A stretch of DNA of 64,000 nt from the NCBI RefSeq assembly GCF_004193775.1, contig NC_041019.1:12758204-12822203 (forward strand). The letters run 5' to 3'. The position numbers and the translations under genes are program-made. The notes under the pieces were generated by a model, which was given only the letters and a program-made list of their open reading frames with translations, was not told the origin of the DNA and made no database searches. Positions 34,850-46,225 of this stretch are shown here, in pieces. Within the stretch, counting starts at the first letter, position 1. Every line of letters begins with the position of its first letter. The DNA comes from Glycine soja (taxonomy: Eukaryota; Streptophyta; Magnoliopsida; Fabales; Fabaceae).

Positions 34850-36120
34850 GATAATTCTGGTAAGGTAGAAATAACCTTCAATTAGAGAAACTCTTTCTCA
34901 TCCAGAATAGAAGCCTCAAGACAATCTGAGTCTGAATCTGCAACATAGTCTTTCTCAGTTAGAACCCAATCCATTCCAGTTGGATTATCTAGATTTGGGT
35001 CACACAACCAGCTTTCTAGTATAAACCTCTGAGAATTAGATACGACTTCTAGTATACCTAGGATCACGTATCAACAGGAAGCAGAAGAAGACCAAAGGTC
35101 AATTCAATCTCCAACATACTCTTCTATCTATGAACCTTATGATGTTATTTGACGAATTTGGCATTGATAAGGAAACCCATAGAAAAGACTTTTATTCTCC
35201 AGAGAATGAACCTCAGAGAACATGGTTTTTTCAACATTTTAAGGGAATAAAAAGGCAACAAATCCAAGAAAAGTTTTATAAATTTGTCGAGAGAGTTAAG
35301 ATCAATATTCCTTTCTTTGATTGGTTTCATGCATATACTATCAAGAAAAATATGGATTACCCTTGGCAAGCTGGCATTATAGGTGATCCAACAACCAATG
35401 TCATTAATAACTGGAAAATCAAAGACGGTGAGTTAATTCAATCAGAATTACCTCCCACAACTCCGTACCAATTACCAAAGGTTAAGGACAACAATGATAA
35501 ACGTGTCATGGCCACACCTTTTAAAACAAAGGACGTCAATGAAGAAATAACCTCGAAGGATATTAAGAGTCTAATGGAGCAGACTAATTATACCAACAAA
35601 TACCTTTAGGTGTTAAAAGAATCTATCAGTAAAGAAAAGGTATTTACTAAACTCAAGGACCATGAGGCATCAACCTCTCAAGTTCCAATAGAAAACCCCT
35701 TGTTCAAACCTTTTAAGGTTAGCGAAAAAGCCAAACAGAAATTCAAAGAGCTTAGGAAACAAAAATCCCCAAGGGAGTAGATAGGTGATAGCAATAGTGA
35801 ATTTTTAAGTAACATTAATAGTTTACTTAATACCATCCCTGAAATCCCTCAACCCTCAGAAGAATCATCCAAGTTGAGAACTAGACAAACCTCCAAGTTG
35901 ATTAATGTCATTGACAAGGACCGTGAAAAAACTTCAGAACAAGCATCTGAAGAAGGTTCGATGTCTGAAAAGGAAATCAATCCGATTAACACCAAACATT
36001 GGAAAACACCTTACAAGCTTTATTACTAAAGACCAACCACCCCTGACCTCCTACTAGAAGAAAGAGGTAAAAGCAACTTCAAAAGTTTCAGTGCAAATAA
36101 CATCTATGAATGGAACATAA
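34850..36120 (+). pseudogene. Pararetroviral polyprotein linker / coat-protein N-terminal region
   Basis: Contains the 159-residue frame 35130-35609 (TWFFQHFKGIKRQQIQEKFY, then WFHAYTIKKNMDYPW) and further stop-broken, Lys/Ser-rich sequence. It lies between movement and coat protein domains as in caulimovirid polyproteins. Assignment is mainly positional. Confidence 0.6.
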
Positions 36121-36143
36121 ATGCTCAAATAGAATACAACATC

Positions 36144-36760
36144 ATGAATACCCTTCAACATATGACCATGGTAGCTACAACATACCAAACGTCCCATGAT
36201 TGTCTAGAAGAAACAATTGTTGACATTCTTGTTGCAGGATTTTCTGGTTGGCTAAAAGGATGGTGGGATAATTATCTCACTAATGATGAAAAATCAAGGA
36301 TTTATAGCGCTATTAAGAAGGATCTTAATGCGAAAGTCATTACAAATGACGGTAATGAAAGGATCCCTGATGCTATCAATACCCTTATTTTTACAATCGC
36401 CCAACATTTCATTGGTGATCCATCATTATGGAAGGATAGGTCAGTAGAATTACTATCCAACCTTAATTGTAGGACTTTAGCAGACTTTAGATGATATAGA
36501 GATACCTTCATGACTAGAGTTTACACTAGGGAAGATAGCCAACAACCTTTTTGGAAAGAGAAATTCCTAGCCGGTCTTCCAAGAACATTAGAAGATAAGG
36601 TTAGAGACAAAATCCATAGTCAATATGCTAATGGAGATATTCCATATGATAGCTTGAGTTATGGACAACTTATTTCCTATATCTAGAAGGTAGCCCTCAA
36701 AAGTTTTTAGGATGACAAAATCCAAAGACAACTGGCCAAGGAGAAAGCCCAGAACAAAAG
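36144..36760 (+). pseudogene. Pararetroviral coat-protein region
   Basis: VAGFSGWLKGWWDNYLTNDE and, after a TGA, FWKEKFLAGLPRTLEDKVRD match the general pattern of plant pararetroviral capsid domains. In-frame TGA at 36492-36494 and TAG codons near 36685 and 36708 interrupt it. Confidence 0.75.
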
Positions 36761-36767
36761 AGATTTA

Positions 36768-37136
36768 GTGACTTTCTGTGAACAATTTGGATTGCCAACT
36801 TGTCCAAAGAAAAAGAAGAAACAACACCCCAAAAAGGGGTTTCAAAAGAATAAATTTGTTTCTAAAAAGAGATTTTCAAGCAGAAAAAACTCGGATAAAC
36901 CTTCAACCAGTAAAGAGACCAATATTCTGAAATCGACTACAGAACCCAGGACCAAAGTAGTTTACTACAATTATGGAAGACAATGCTACATAAGCAAATA
37001 TTACATGTTGAAGAAGAAACTAAGAAACCTCAACTTGGATCCATCTATAGAAGAACAGATTAATAATCTACTCATTGAAACCTCAAAAAAAGAAATTGGG
37101 GAAGTATTTTCAGAGGAAAACCTCAACCGAATCTAG
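36768..37136 (+). pseudogene. Basic region with a ruined zinc knuckle
   Basis: A Lys-rich stretch (KKKKKQHPKKGFQKNKFVSK) leads to VVYYNYGRQCYISKYYMLKK. This is where caulimovirids carry a C-x2-C-x4-H-x4-C knuckle, but all three expected Cys positions are Tyr here and the His site is altered. The nucleic-acid-binding function is lost. Confidence 0.75.
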
Positions 37137-37497
37137 TAGGATGATCAAGTATTGTCTTTGGAAGATGACGAGATCCAAGAGGTCAACACTTTGACAAAAG
37201 AGCAGGATCTTTTGTTTAAAGCAATAAATTCCTTACCCGACCCTTAGGAAAAGAAGGTTTTCTTGAATAAATTTAAGAAATCTTTGGAAGCCAAACCCAA
37301 ACCAAAAGAATTTATTACTAAACAACAAATTTGATGTTAACAATATTCTCAAAAGATTGGAAAATGCTTCTGTCAAACCAACCACTATCCAAGATCTTCA
37401 AACTGAGATTAATAGCCTTAAGCAAGAGGTTAAAGAGCTCAAATAACAACAAGAGATTCATCACATCATTCTTTCTCAATTCGAAGAACCTAACGAT

Positions 37498-37990
37498 TTG
37501 GATAATGAAGTCAAAAGAGAAGAAGATGAATGTCAAGATGATGAAATCTTCATGGGATTAATCAACAAGATTAAAATCCAGAAGTTCTATATCAATATTA
37601 GAATTATTATCAATGATTTTGTTCTGGATACAATGGCCCTTTTTGATAGAGGTGTTGACTCAAACTCCATTTTGGAAGGATTGATTCCTACAAAATTCTC
37701 TGAGAAGACCCCAGAGAAATTGAGTACAACAAGTGGGTCAAAACAAAAGATTAATTACAAGCTATCTAGCGCAATCATAGAAAACTAGGATCTTAGGATT
37801 GAAACCAACTTTCTTCTTGTAAAAAACCTTAAGAATGAAGTTATCCTAGGAACACCCTTTATCAAAGCTCTGTTCCCTCTCCAGATATCGAAGGAAGGAA
37901 TAATCACTTGGCACTTAGGAAAAAAATTACCTTCGATTTCTCCACTGAGCCAATTACAAAAAAAACCTCATAGAAAAGAAGATCAACCAG
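37498..37990 (+). pseudogene. Pararetroviral aspartic protease remnant
   Basis: VLDTMALFDRGVDSNSILEG occupies the retropepsin active-site position, but the residue after the Asp is Arg and the following positions are also changed. Downstream VILGTPFIKALFPL fits the conserved C-terminal protease motif. A TAG at 37786-37788 lies between the two. Confidence 0.75.
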
Positions 37991-38025
37991 ATTAATTTCT
38001 TAAAGGATAACATTTCCTTTAACAA

Positions 38026-39475
38026 TATCCAACCTAATTGGAGAAACCTCAAGTGAAAGAGAAAATCCAGTCTCTGTTGAAACATATCCAATCAACAATC
38101 TATTCCAATTTGCCAAATGCATTTTGGAATTGGAAGAGGCATATAGTCGATCTCCCTTATGAGAAAGATTTTAAGGAAAAACAGATTCCTACAAAAGCTA
38201 GACCAATCCAAATGAATGAAGAACTTCTTCAATATTGTCAAAAGGAAATCAAGGATCTTCTTGATAAATGATTAATTAGAAAGAGCAAAATCCCTTGGTG
38301 TTGTGCTGCTTTCTATGTCAACAAGCAAGCATAACTTGAATGCGAAACACCCCGACTAGTCATCAATTACAAACCTTTGAACCAAGCCTTATAATGGATT
38401 AGGTATCCTATTCCAAACAAGAAGGACTTACTCAATAGGTTGAACTCTGCAAAAATATTTTCAAAATTTGACATGAAGTCTGGTTATTGGCAAATCCAGA
38501 TAAAGGAAACTGATAGGTACAAAACTGCCTTCACAGTCCCTTTCGAGCAATATGAGTGGAATGTTATGCCATTCAGTCTGAAGAATGCTCCTTCAGAATT
38601 TCAAAAAATCATGAATGATATCTTTAATCCTTATTCAAAATTTTCCATTATTTACAATGATGACGTGTTAATATTTTCTCAAACCATCGATCAACATTTC
38701 AAACACCTGCATACCTTTATCAATATTATCAAACAAAATGGTCTTGCAGTGTCTCAAACCAAAATCAATCTTTTCCAAACAAAAATCAGATTCCTTGGTC
38801 ACAATATCCACCAGGGAACAATTATACCTATAAACAGGTCAATCGAGTTTGCCAACAAATTCCTGAATCAAATCTTAGACAAAACCCAGTTACAAAGATT
38901 TTTAGGTTGTCTGAATTATGTCGGTGAGTTTGTGTCGTACTTGAACAACATTGTAAAACCCTTGCACGATAGGCCAAGAAAGAATCCTCCTCCTTTGGCC
39001 TGATGTTCATGCCTAGGTACTCAAGGATATCAAGCACAAAGTTCAATCCATAAAATGTTTGTATCTCCCAATTCTGCAGGCCTTTAAACTTGTCAAAACA
39101 AATGCATCTGAAATGGGTTATAGTGGTATCCTCAAACAAAGAGTCAATACCCAAGAAAATGACATTGCATATACATCAAAGCATTAGAATTCTACACAAC
39201 AAAAATATTGAAATGTTAAAAAAGAAGTTTTAGCAATCATTTTGTGCATCTCCAAATTTCAATCTGACTTATTAAATCAAAAGTTTCTTATCCGAGTTGA
39301 TTACAAATCATCCAAAGAAATTTTACAAAAAGATGTTAAAAATCTTGCCTCAAAACAAATTTTTGCTAGATGGCAAGCAATTTTAAGTGTTTTTGATTTC
39401 AAAATTGAGTATCTCAATGGAACTTAAAACTCTTTCCCTAACTATCTTACTCGTAAATACTTACAGAAAAATTGT
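38026..39475 (+). pseudogene. Pararetroviral reverse transcriptase / RNase H remnant
   Basis: The 187-residue open stretch 38440-39003 has FSKFDMKSGYWQIQIKE, the catalytic box in FSIIYNDDVLIFSQT and FLGHNIHQG. The conserved Asp pair is present. RNase H similarity continues in other frames at 39080-39475 (for example FARWQAILSVFDFKIEYLNG). Upstream stops at 38269, 38331 and 38394 and later frame changes make it non-functional. Confidence 0.9.
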
Positions 39476-39477
39476 CA

Positions 39478-40815
39478 TGCCTCCTAAGGCAAGCACTGCC
39501 TCCTTACAAGGAGAAAAAGGAATTGGAAAATGATTCAAATTGGCTCTACCAGATCCATCTTTAAAAAAGGTTTCACCTTCAAAATCTGGGTCATCCACCC
39601 AGAAATCAAAACAGCAGGAAGGGTCATCTACCCAACTTATTGAAATCAAATCTGAGTCATTCACTCAGGAGCCTTCAAAACCCCAAACTTCAAAACAAAC
39701 CAAAGCAGACTATGCCATTCCAATAGAAACACTTTTGGCCCTTCAAGAAATTGGCCTAACCAAACTTCCAAAGAAAACCTGGGCTAACATTGCCTCTGAA
39801 TCAGATGATGAATCTGAAATAGATCTCAAAACCATGATCCAAAAAACCAAAGCTTCAAAATTTATTTGCGGTACTCAGAAGGGGAAACAGATAATAACCC
39901 CAACAACAACACCAGCCCCAAAACCTTCTAATAATTATATTTACAAAAACAAATTTTCAAATGTTTTGCAGATGGAGTTGGAATATTGGGACAAGAATCC
40001 CTTTAAAGCCACAACAAAGGCCTTCCCTCCTGAATTCCATTTCAAACCAATAGCCAACAATAAAACAAGAACATTTTATGAGTTCATTTTAATAGATTCA
40101 AACTCGGTATCTATTAAACATTTCAAAGACCCAAATGACCCTCTTCTAAACACTCATTCAACAATCCAAATTTTAAAGGTTTTACAACCTAGACATTTTG
40201 GAACCAATCTAAATGAGTACAAAATTTTTTTTGAACCTTTTGACCCGATCGGTTATACTTATTGGGACTATATGGATGCCTGGACCAAATGTTTTTGACA
40301 TCAAAATAGCAAATACAATCACTCGTGGTTGATCTATTTCAAGACTAACACGGTGTACAATTTTCCAGTTTTGCTCTTGCATGGATATTTTCCTGGCAAT
40401 ATAGATACAATGAAACAAACAACAACAAGAAATTTTCATCCTTGCAGGGACATGCCTTTGTTAAGTGGTGGAACCAATTTGACACAACAAAAGCAGAGCT
40501 AGACAAGGTTAAAATCTGGTTCAAAGCTCACCCAAAGTTCCTTAAAGCATCTGATCTGGAGACTTCATTGTTTCTCAATCAGAAGTCCAAGCTAGTAGCC
40601 TTCCTAGCAGGATCTAAGTCTAAGGATCATCTAACCAAGGACTTAAAAGAGGTTCTACAATTACTTCGAAGCCAAGAAGAAAGAGAGTCTTCGTCAAAGA
40701 AAGTAGATGCCAGCTCTTCAAACTATTCAGAAGATTTCTACCAGCTCTTCAAACTATTCAGAAGATTTCTACCAGAACGAAGATAACTATTTTGGTATTA
40801 ATTTAGCTAAAGATT
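39478..40815 (+). pseudogene. Second pararetroviral ORF, function unknown
   Basis: Begins at an ATG near 39478 and breaks, then stays open at 39540-40298 (252 residues). It has a Ser/Thr/Lys/Gln-rich N-terminus, then FSNVLQMELEYWDKNPFKAT and FEPFDPIGYTYWDYMDAWTK. A further frame, 40442-40786, is interrupted by a perfect 31-bp tandem duplication (40710-40771). I do not recognise a catalytic motif. Confidence 0.6.
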
Positions 40816-41110
40816 AAAAAATCTTTGTTACATGTGTTGTAGAAATAGTTTCGGTAAAAATGACCTGAATTGTAGCTACCGTATTTTTCAATTCTACAAA
40901 AGGAGTTCTTGACCATATTGTGAGACGCCCTTTTGAATAGAGAGAGTTCAGAGAGAAGTTAGAGGGAGAGGCTCTGAGAAACAATTTTTGTAAGCTTTTC
41001 TTTCTTCTCTAATAAAACTTTCAATTGTCTCTGTATTTTTCTCTTCTCCCTCCTTACTGATCTAGTGCGAACTATCGCCGTTTTAGTTTCTTCTCTTCTT
41101 CCTTCTACTA
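40816..41110 (+). promoter_or_regulatory. Pararetroviral 3' non-coding region
   Basis: Non-coding sequence follows the last ORF. It holds a purine-rich GAGAGAGTTCAGAGAGAAG, a CTTCTCTAATAAAACTTTC polyadenylation-like segment at about 41004, and two imperfect copies of a CTAGT/CTAGTGCGAACTATCGCCG-like unit (41060-41080 and 41109-41133). In this virus family such a region bears the genomic promoter and polyadenylation site; that role is inferred. Confidence 0.45.
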
Positions 41111-41422
41111 GTCCAGTGCGGACTACCGCTGGAACAATATTCTTTTATGTTTAAATTTATTTAATTTCAGCTTTTAATTATTTTTTTATTTTTTAATTTA
41201 TTTAATTTCAGCTTGTAATTATTTGTTTTTCTTTGAAGTAATTTCATACTTGCATATCATTATGTTATTATCTGTGGTTCCTACTCCTTTTTGTCCGTTT
41301 GATTTTCCGTTGAGCTCTGACATCAAAGTCAAGTTACAATCCTGGGACTTGTGGCCCACCACGCTTTCGCTACTCCACTCTAATAAAGGGTGTTCCTACT
41401 TTCCCTATAATAATACCAAACC

Positions 41423-41484
<62 letters not shown>

Positions 41485-42589
41485 CGTGATGTTTTATCTC
41501 GATATGTTGTGTTTTAACTTTTGACTTTTGAAACACCAAAAGTTTACAAAATATTTTTATAAATAAATTAATAGAAAAGTTTTAAATGAATAAAAAAAAT
41601 TCCATTAAAGTTAGTTATTAGTTCCATGTAATGGTGGCTGAGTGTTACACTTTGAAATTATTAGGATTTAAAAGATTACTCAGACTCTTGAAGGTGAACT
41701 GCTTGCATATGATAAATATAACACCTATTTTCTTTTATTATTATTGAAAGTAGGAATAATTTTTTTTTGTAAGTTTGAAAAAAAATGAATCTCTAAAATT
41801 GAATAGTTAGTTTGATATTCTACTGGTGGAAGTTATGATTCATGTATGACTTTATGCATCAACTAATGCTTAATGACTAACTTTTTTACATATGTTTCCG
41901 TGAAATTTATTTTTTCTCTTTACAACGAGAGGATATTGGGAACTGACTAATGGATGAAATAACATTTGAAAAAACAAAATCTAGTTTTCATATTCATATT
42001 AGAGTAAGGTGGGGAGGGAGTCCTTTATCAGTTTTATGACCTTATTATTTTTAATATTTAATATGATATGATTATGTTATTATGGTAGTCTTCAAAAGAT
42101 GAGGGGGACAACATGTAGTACCACTAAGGATAATGTGGATGTGTTAATATATGGATATACATTTTGTTAAAAGTTTTGCATGAGATGGACCTTAGTTTGC
42201 TTTAAAAAAAAGGAAAGTATGTGCTCCCACTTTGTATAGGATTACGATTATGATAACTTAATTGAAAATTTAACTTCTTAATTTCACTTGTCAAGTTATT
42301 TTAACAAGTTTTTGGGGAATGATCAAGCTAAATGGGTTCGTTTTGATGACAATAAACTTCTATATGAAGTTAGCATAAACACGAACGATGAATTACAAAA
42401 TCATTATCCAATATTTGCAAGGTAAATGGTTGAAGATTTCTATGTCATGCTATATTCCATTTGTAATCTCTTAAAAAAAATATTAAGGATAATTTTTTCT
42501 TATCTTTAATGATTTTCTATTGTAGCGAGTCTAAGAAAAAGCAAAAAGCAATGGTTGCTATAACAAAAAGTAACGGATAAGATTGTACT
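41111..42589. other. Intergenic DNA with an AT microsatellite
   Basis: No gene seen. Two near copies of TTTAATTTATTTAATTTCAGC (truncated here as a motif) lie at 41155-41175 and 41195-41215. An AT run lies at 41426-41482. The rest is AT-rich non-coding sequence. Confidence 0.55.
41426..41482. repeat. (AT)28 microsatellite
   Basis: An uninterrupted AT dinucleotide run of about 56 bp. Confidence 0.97.
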
Positions 42590-43068
42590 AACTAAATATA
42601 TGATTTAGATTGGATCAATTTTTATGATAGAAGTGTAAATATGCCAGATTATAATTAATATAGCAGTTGTCCTATGTGGTAGAAAAAAATAGGCTAGATT
42701 TATCCTTAAAGAATCAACAATGCACATCACATCTATCCATATGCATTAGTTGTTCATTTGTTAGTAAATAGTTAAAATATAAAACATTTAATATTCATAT
42801 TTTTTAAAAAATAAGTTTCAAAAAAATTATTAAAATAACAAAATAAAAATATGATTTCATTATATAATATGCAAGATAATCATATTTTTGTTTAAATATA
42901 TCTAACAAAAAATATGACTATGTTGTATGATACACAATAGAATCATTCTTTTTGTTATAAAAAAATAGAATTATATTTTTTTTGTATACATTAGGAGTAC
43001 AAAAATATTAAATGGAAATATGATTCTGCTTTACAATTTGTATAACAGAATCATATTTTCATCAAAAT
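42590..43068 (+). repeat. Dispersed repeat, copy 2 of a pair
   Basis: Same orientation and landmark order as 5664-6041, but about 100 bp longer because of an extra AATCAT-containing segment (42895-43000). The two copies lie about 37 kb apart and are clearly diverged. Confidence 0.7.
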
Positions 43069-43243
43069 GTTGTTTCAAAAAAAAAAAAAATCCAACATGT
43101 GGGGTGTGAACAACACATGATAGTTCAAAACAAATGCAACAATGGTGCAAATGTAAAATCTTCCTTGCTCCCATTGATATTGACATGACCACAAGAGAAA
43201 GGAGGGTGAATCTTTTAAAGCAGGACCCATCTAACCCAAAAAT

Positions 43244-44212
43244 CTAGGCTTAATGTCTCTTTTGGTTTATTATGTTTCACAGTTGTTTGGTTTTGACAAT
43301 AAATCTTAAAAGTTTAATTCTAGTTCTTTATGGTTTCGAAATGTATCATTTTGATCATTTTTTTTTCAATTTTTCATTAGGAAATGTTACTGTTCTATTA
43401 ACTTTTAAATTTTAAAAAAGACCAAAAGAAAATATTTTGAAAACATAAAGGATCTGAATGAAACTTTTAAAACATAATATATCAAAACAAAACAACTGAA
43501 AAACACAAAGGACCAAAAGTGACACTATGCCTCTTAAAATAATTAATTTTACAACTTAAAAACCTCCACTATCTTTTTTTAACAAGCATACAAAAATCAT
43601 TATTTCCTCCAGTCTCTTCCCGATCTAACAAGATAAAAAATACATCAGCACAAACAATATCAACACATAATCTTACTCGAATCAACCAAAATTTCTATAC
43701 TAACTGGAAAATCAAAACACCTTTTCATACAACAACTATGCTATTGGAAACATAAGCAATGGAGATCGGAGCAAGAGTATCTTTGACAAAAGACAAAAAT
43801 ATGACCCTAACTTGCCCATTAACCCAAATCTCAACAAGGAAGTCACAAGACATCCATTGTCACATGGTTGGACTGATGAAGTAGAAGATTTCTCATCCGA
43901 CATCTGCAACCAGACCAAGCAAAGACTAGCAACACAAAGGGACCGAACAATGCATTGAATTGGAAGATGATTTTGACCAACCCAATCGGTCAACCCTCAT
44001 CCACAGCTGGCATTGACATGCATCGACATTAAACCATTTTAAAATTTAAAAGTTATTAGAACACTCACATTTCTAACGGAAAATTGTAAAAAAGATCAAA
44101 ATGATATATATTTCAAAAAGATAAAGGATAGGAATGAAATTTTTAAAACTTAATATACCAAAATAAAATAACTGCGAAACATAATGAATCAAAAGTGATA
44201 TTAAATCCTAAA
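43244..44212. repeat. Palindromic MITE-like unit with nested insertion
   Basis: A left arm (43244-43400, TAGGCTTAATGTCTCTTTTGG) recurs as reverse complement at about 43415-43535 (CCAAAAGTGACACTATGCC) and again at 44045-44212 (CAAAAGTGATATTAAATCCTA). The simplest reading is a foldback element with an extra inverted arm, or two overlapping copies. The intervening 43560-44040 holds unrecognised sequence with an 85-residue minus-strand frame (43736-43993) of unknown meaning. Confidence 0.6.
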
Positions 44213-44756
44213 TCTATGACAAATCTTTTATACAAACTATTTGAGTAATTTGCGTCTTCCCCTTCCACACAAAATCATGGCTGCCAAACAAACCAAAAAT
44301 CTAATGATTAGGATTTGTTACTTATTGGAATCATTGTATTCTAAGAAAATAATTTGAATGGTGAAAATAGAGAGTAATTTTTTCGGAGTAACTTGATTCT
44401 TTCTATTTTTTGTGTATGTATAAATAAAATTATGGAATGAAATAAGAGTTAATCCAATACTTAAAGTGTAAGACGTTTGTTTGGTGTTGTTTGGCAGAAG
44501 GATTTTAATGAGAAACAACAATAGCATGCATATATCATTTGTATTTGGTTATTTAAAAATAAAACATACGAAATGTGTCATTTTTATTTTTATTACAAGG
44601 ATAGTGTTTTGGATTGGGCTTACGTTCAGCCCAACCCACATAATGGGTTATCTCAAGCTAGAGTATTCAAGGGAGTTGCTACGTTCACCCAGCAATATTG
44701 CTGGGGCACTCAGCAAACAGTGAATGGGCGAAAATGCCCTTCCGCGAAGCCTCTTT

Positions 44757-44940
44757 TCAGAAGAACCTTTTTCCGGAATCATTCCGGAAAATTTCTGGAA
44801 GAACCTTCTTCCGGAAGAAGATTTTGTGATTCCGGAATAACTAAGGAATACTTTCCGGAAGAATCTCATCCGGAATGTTTCTGAAAGAAGGTTCTTCCGG
44901 AAGACAACCTTCTTCTTCCGGAAAAAGGGTCTTCTGAATT
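44757..44940. repeat. Left subterminal TTCCGGAA palindrome cluster
   Basis: Seven TTCCGGAA sites and one ATCCGGAA variant in under 190 bp, commonly extended to CTTCCGGAAG. A second cluster of six sites lies at 45640-45780. Confidence 0.9.
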
Positions 44941-45688
44941 TTTTTTTTAAATGGTATTTTTTGTAATTATTTAATTTTAATGAATAAGTTAAGTTATAAA
45001 ATAAATAATATTATTATACATAAATAATTAGTGAACATAATTATGACTAATATTTGTAATTTCTTTTTTATGCGCATGTAAATGTAAATATTAATTTGTG
45101 TGACAATTTAGTATAATTTAAATCATAAAAATTAATTAATTCGTATATTTTATTAAAAATATAAAATATTTATTATGATAACATTTAATTTGAATTACAA
45201 AAGTTAATATATAATAAGAAAATAATTATTATTTTATAACAATGTCAAGTAAAAATAAATTTGATTTTATAATAATAAGTAAAAATAAAATAATATTTAA
45301 TGCATATGTAATGACGATTTTGCCCCTGTGTAGTTTTCTTTAAATTTACTACGCTTCCTTTTCTGTTTACACGCTTCCATTTCACCTGCATCCTTTGTTT
45401 CTTTCCTTTTCTTGCTGTTGTTTTCCATTTCACCCTCTGTAGCTTTGAAGATTTGGTGGTCCCGTGAAGTAGGTGTTCCGTATTTGAAGATTTGGTAGTC
45501 CCGTGAAGCAGGTGTTCCGTATTTGAAGTTTTTCGTCGGAGGTACGCATTTATGGGTATTTTTTGCGATTTCTGGCTGGTTTTTAGAGAAGAAAAACAGT
45601 AAAAAGCTGTTTCTGGAAGAAATTTTAAGTAGGGGAGGAAGAAGTTCCGGAATGAGAATGCTGGATTTCCGGAAGAAGATCTTCTGAA

Positions 45689-45756
45689 AGTTACTAAGGG
45701 CAATTCCGGAAGAAGTAGTTCCAGAACTACTTCTTCCGGAATTGCCCTTAGTAACT
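45689..45756. repeat. Perfect inverted repeat, 32-bp arms, 4-bp loop
   Basis: Arm 1 (45689-45720, AGTTACTAAGGGCAATTCCG...) and arm 2 (45725-45756) are exact reverse complements separated by CCAG. Each arm contains one TTCCGGAA palindrome. Confidence 0.97.
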
Positions 45757-45817
45757 TCCGGAACTACTTCTTCCGGAATGTTACATTATTAACAAATTTT
45801 TTTATTTCTGTTTTAAA

Positions 45818-45819
<2 letters not shown>

Positions 45820-45866
<47 letters not shown>
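45820..45866. repeat. (TA)n microsatellite in the MULE
   Basis: About 46 bp of TA repeats between the left palindrome clusters and the transposase gene. Confidence 0.97.
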
Positions 45867-45871
<5 letters not shown>

Positions 45872-46225
45872 GTGGATTATTGGTATAATTAGGTATAATG
45901 ATTTGGTATAATATTAAATGATTTAGGTAACATAATTGTATTTTGTTGTAGTAGAAAAATGTTTTATTAGTTGTTTATTATAGTGTTAAGTTTAGTTTAA
46001 GTAAATAATGTAGTTATAAATTTAGAATATATTTGTATTAGTTGTTAGTATGTTTGTTAGTTAATATGTAGTCAATTTGTGGATGTGGTTATATGATAAT
46101 TTGAATATACTTCTGTATGATGCATATGTCCTGTTAATTTGTTTGTTATTTAATGTGTAGTAAATTTGTGGATGTGGTTATATGATAATATGAATGTACT
46201 TGTGTATGATGCATATGTTCTTAAG

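Larger units (their letters stand above)
34626..41110 (+). mobile_element. Endogenous pararetrovirus (Caulimoviridae), degraded
   Basis: An integrated plant pararetrovirus copy on the plus strand, in the order movement-protein tail, coat-protein region, zinc-knuckle region, protease, RT/RNase H and then a second ORF of unknown function. The RT block (FDMKSGYWQIQIKETDRYKT, FTVPFEQYEWNVMP) is of caulimovirid type rather than Ty3. Two ORFs, with an unknown ORF after RT/RNase H, recall florendovirus-type endogenous viruses, but the genus is not certain. The movement protein lacks its N-terminal part. Many stops and frame changes show the copy is defective and old. Confidence 0.85.

Noticed and set aside
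41223..41489. 88-residue plus-strand frame ending in an Ile-Tyr run
   Set aside because: The C-terminal half is the translated AT microsatellite and the rest has no similarity.
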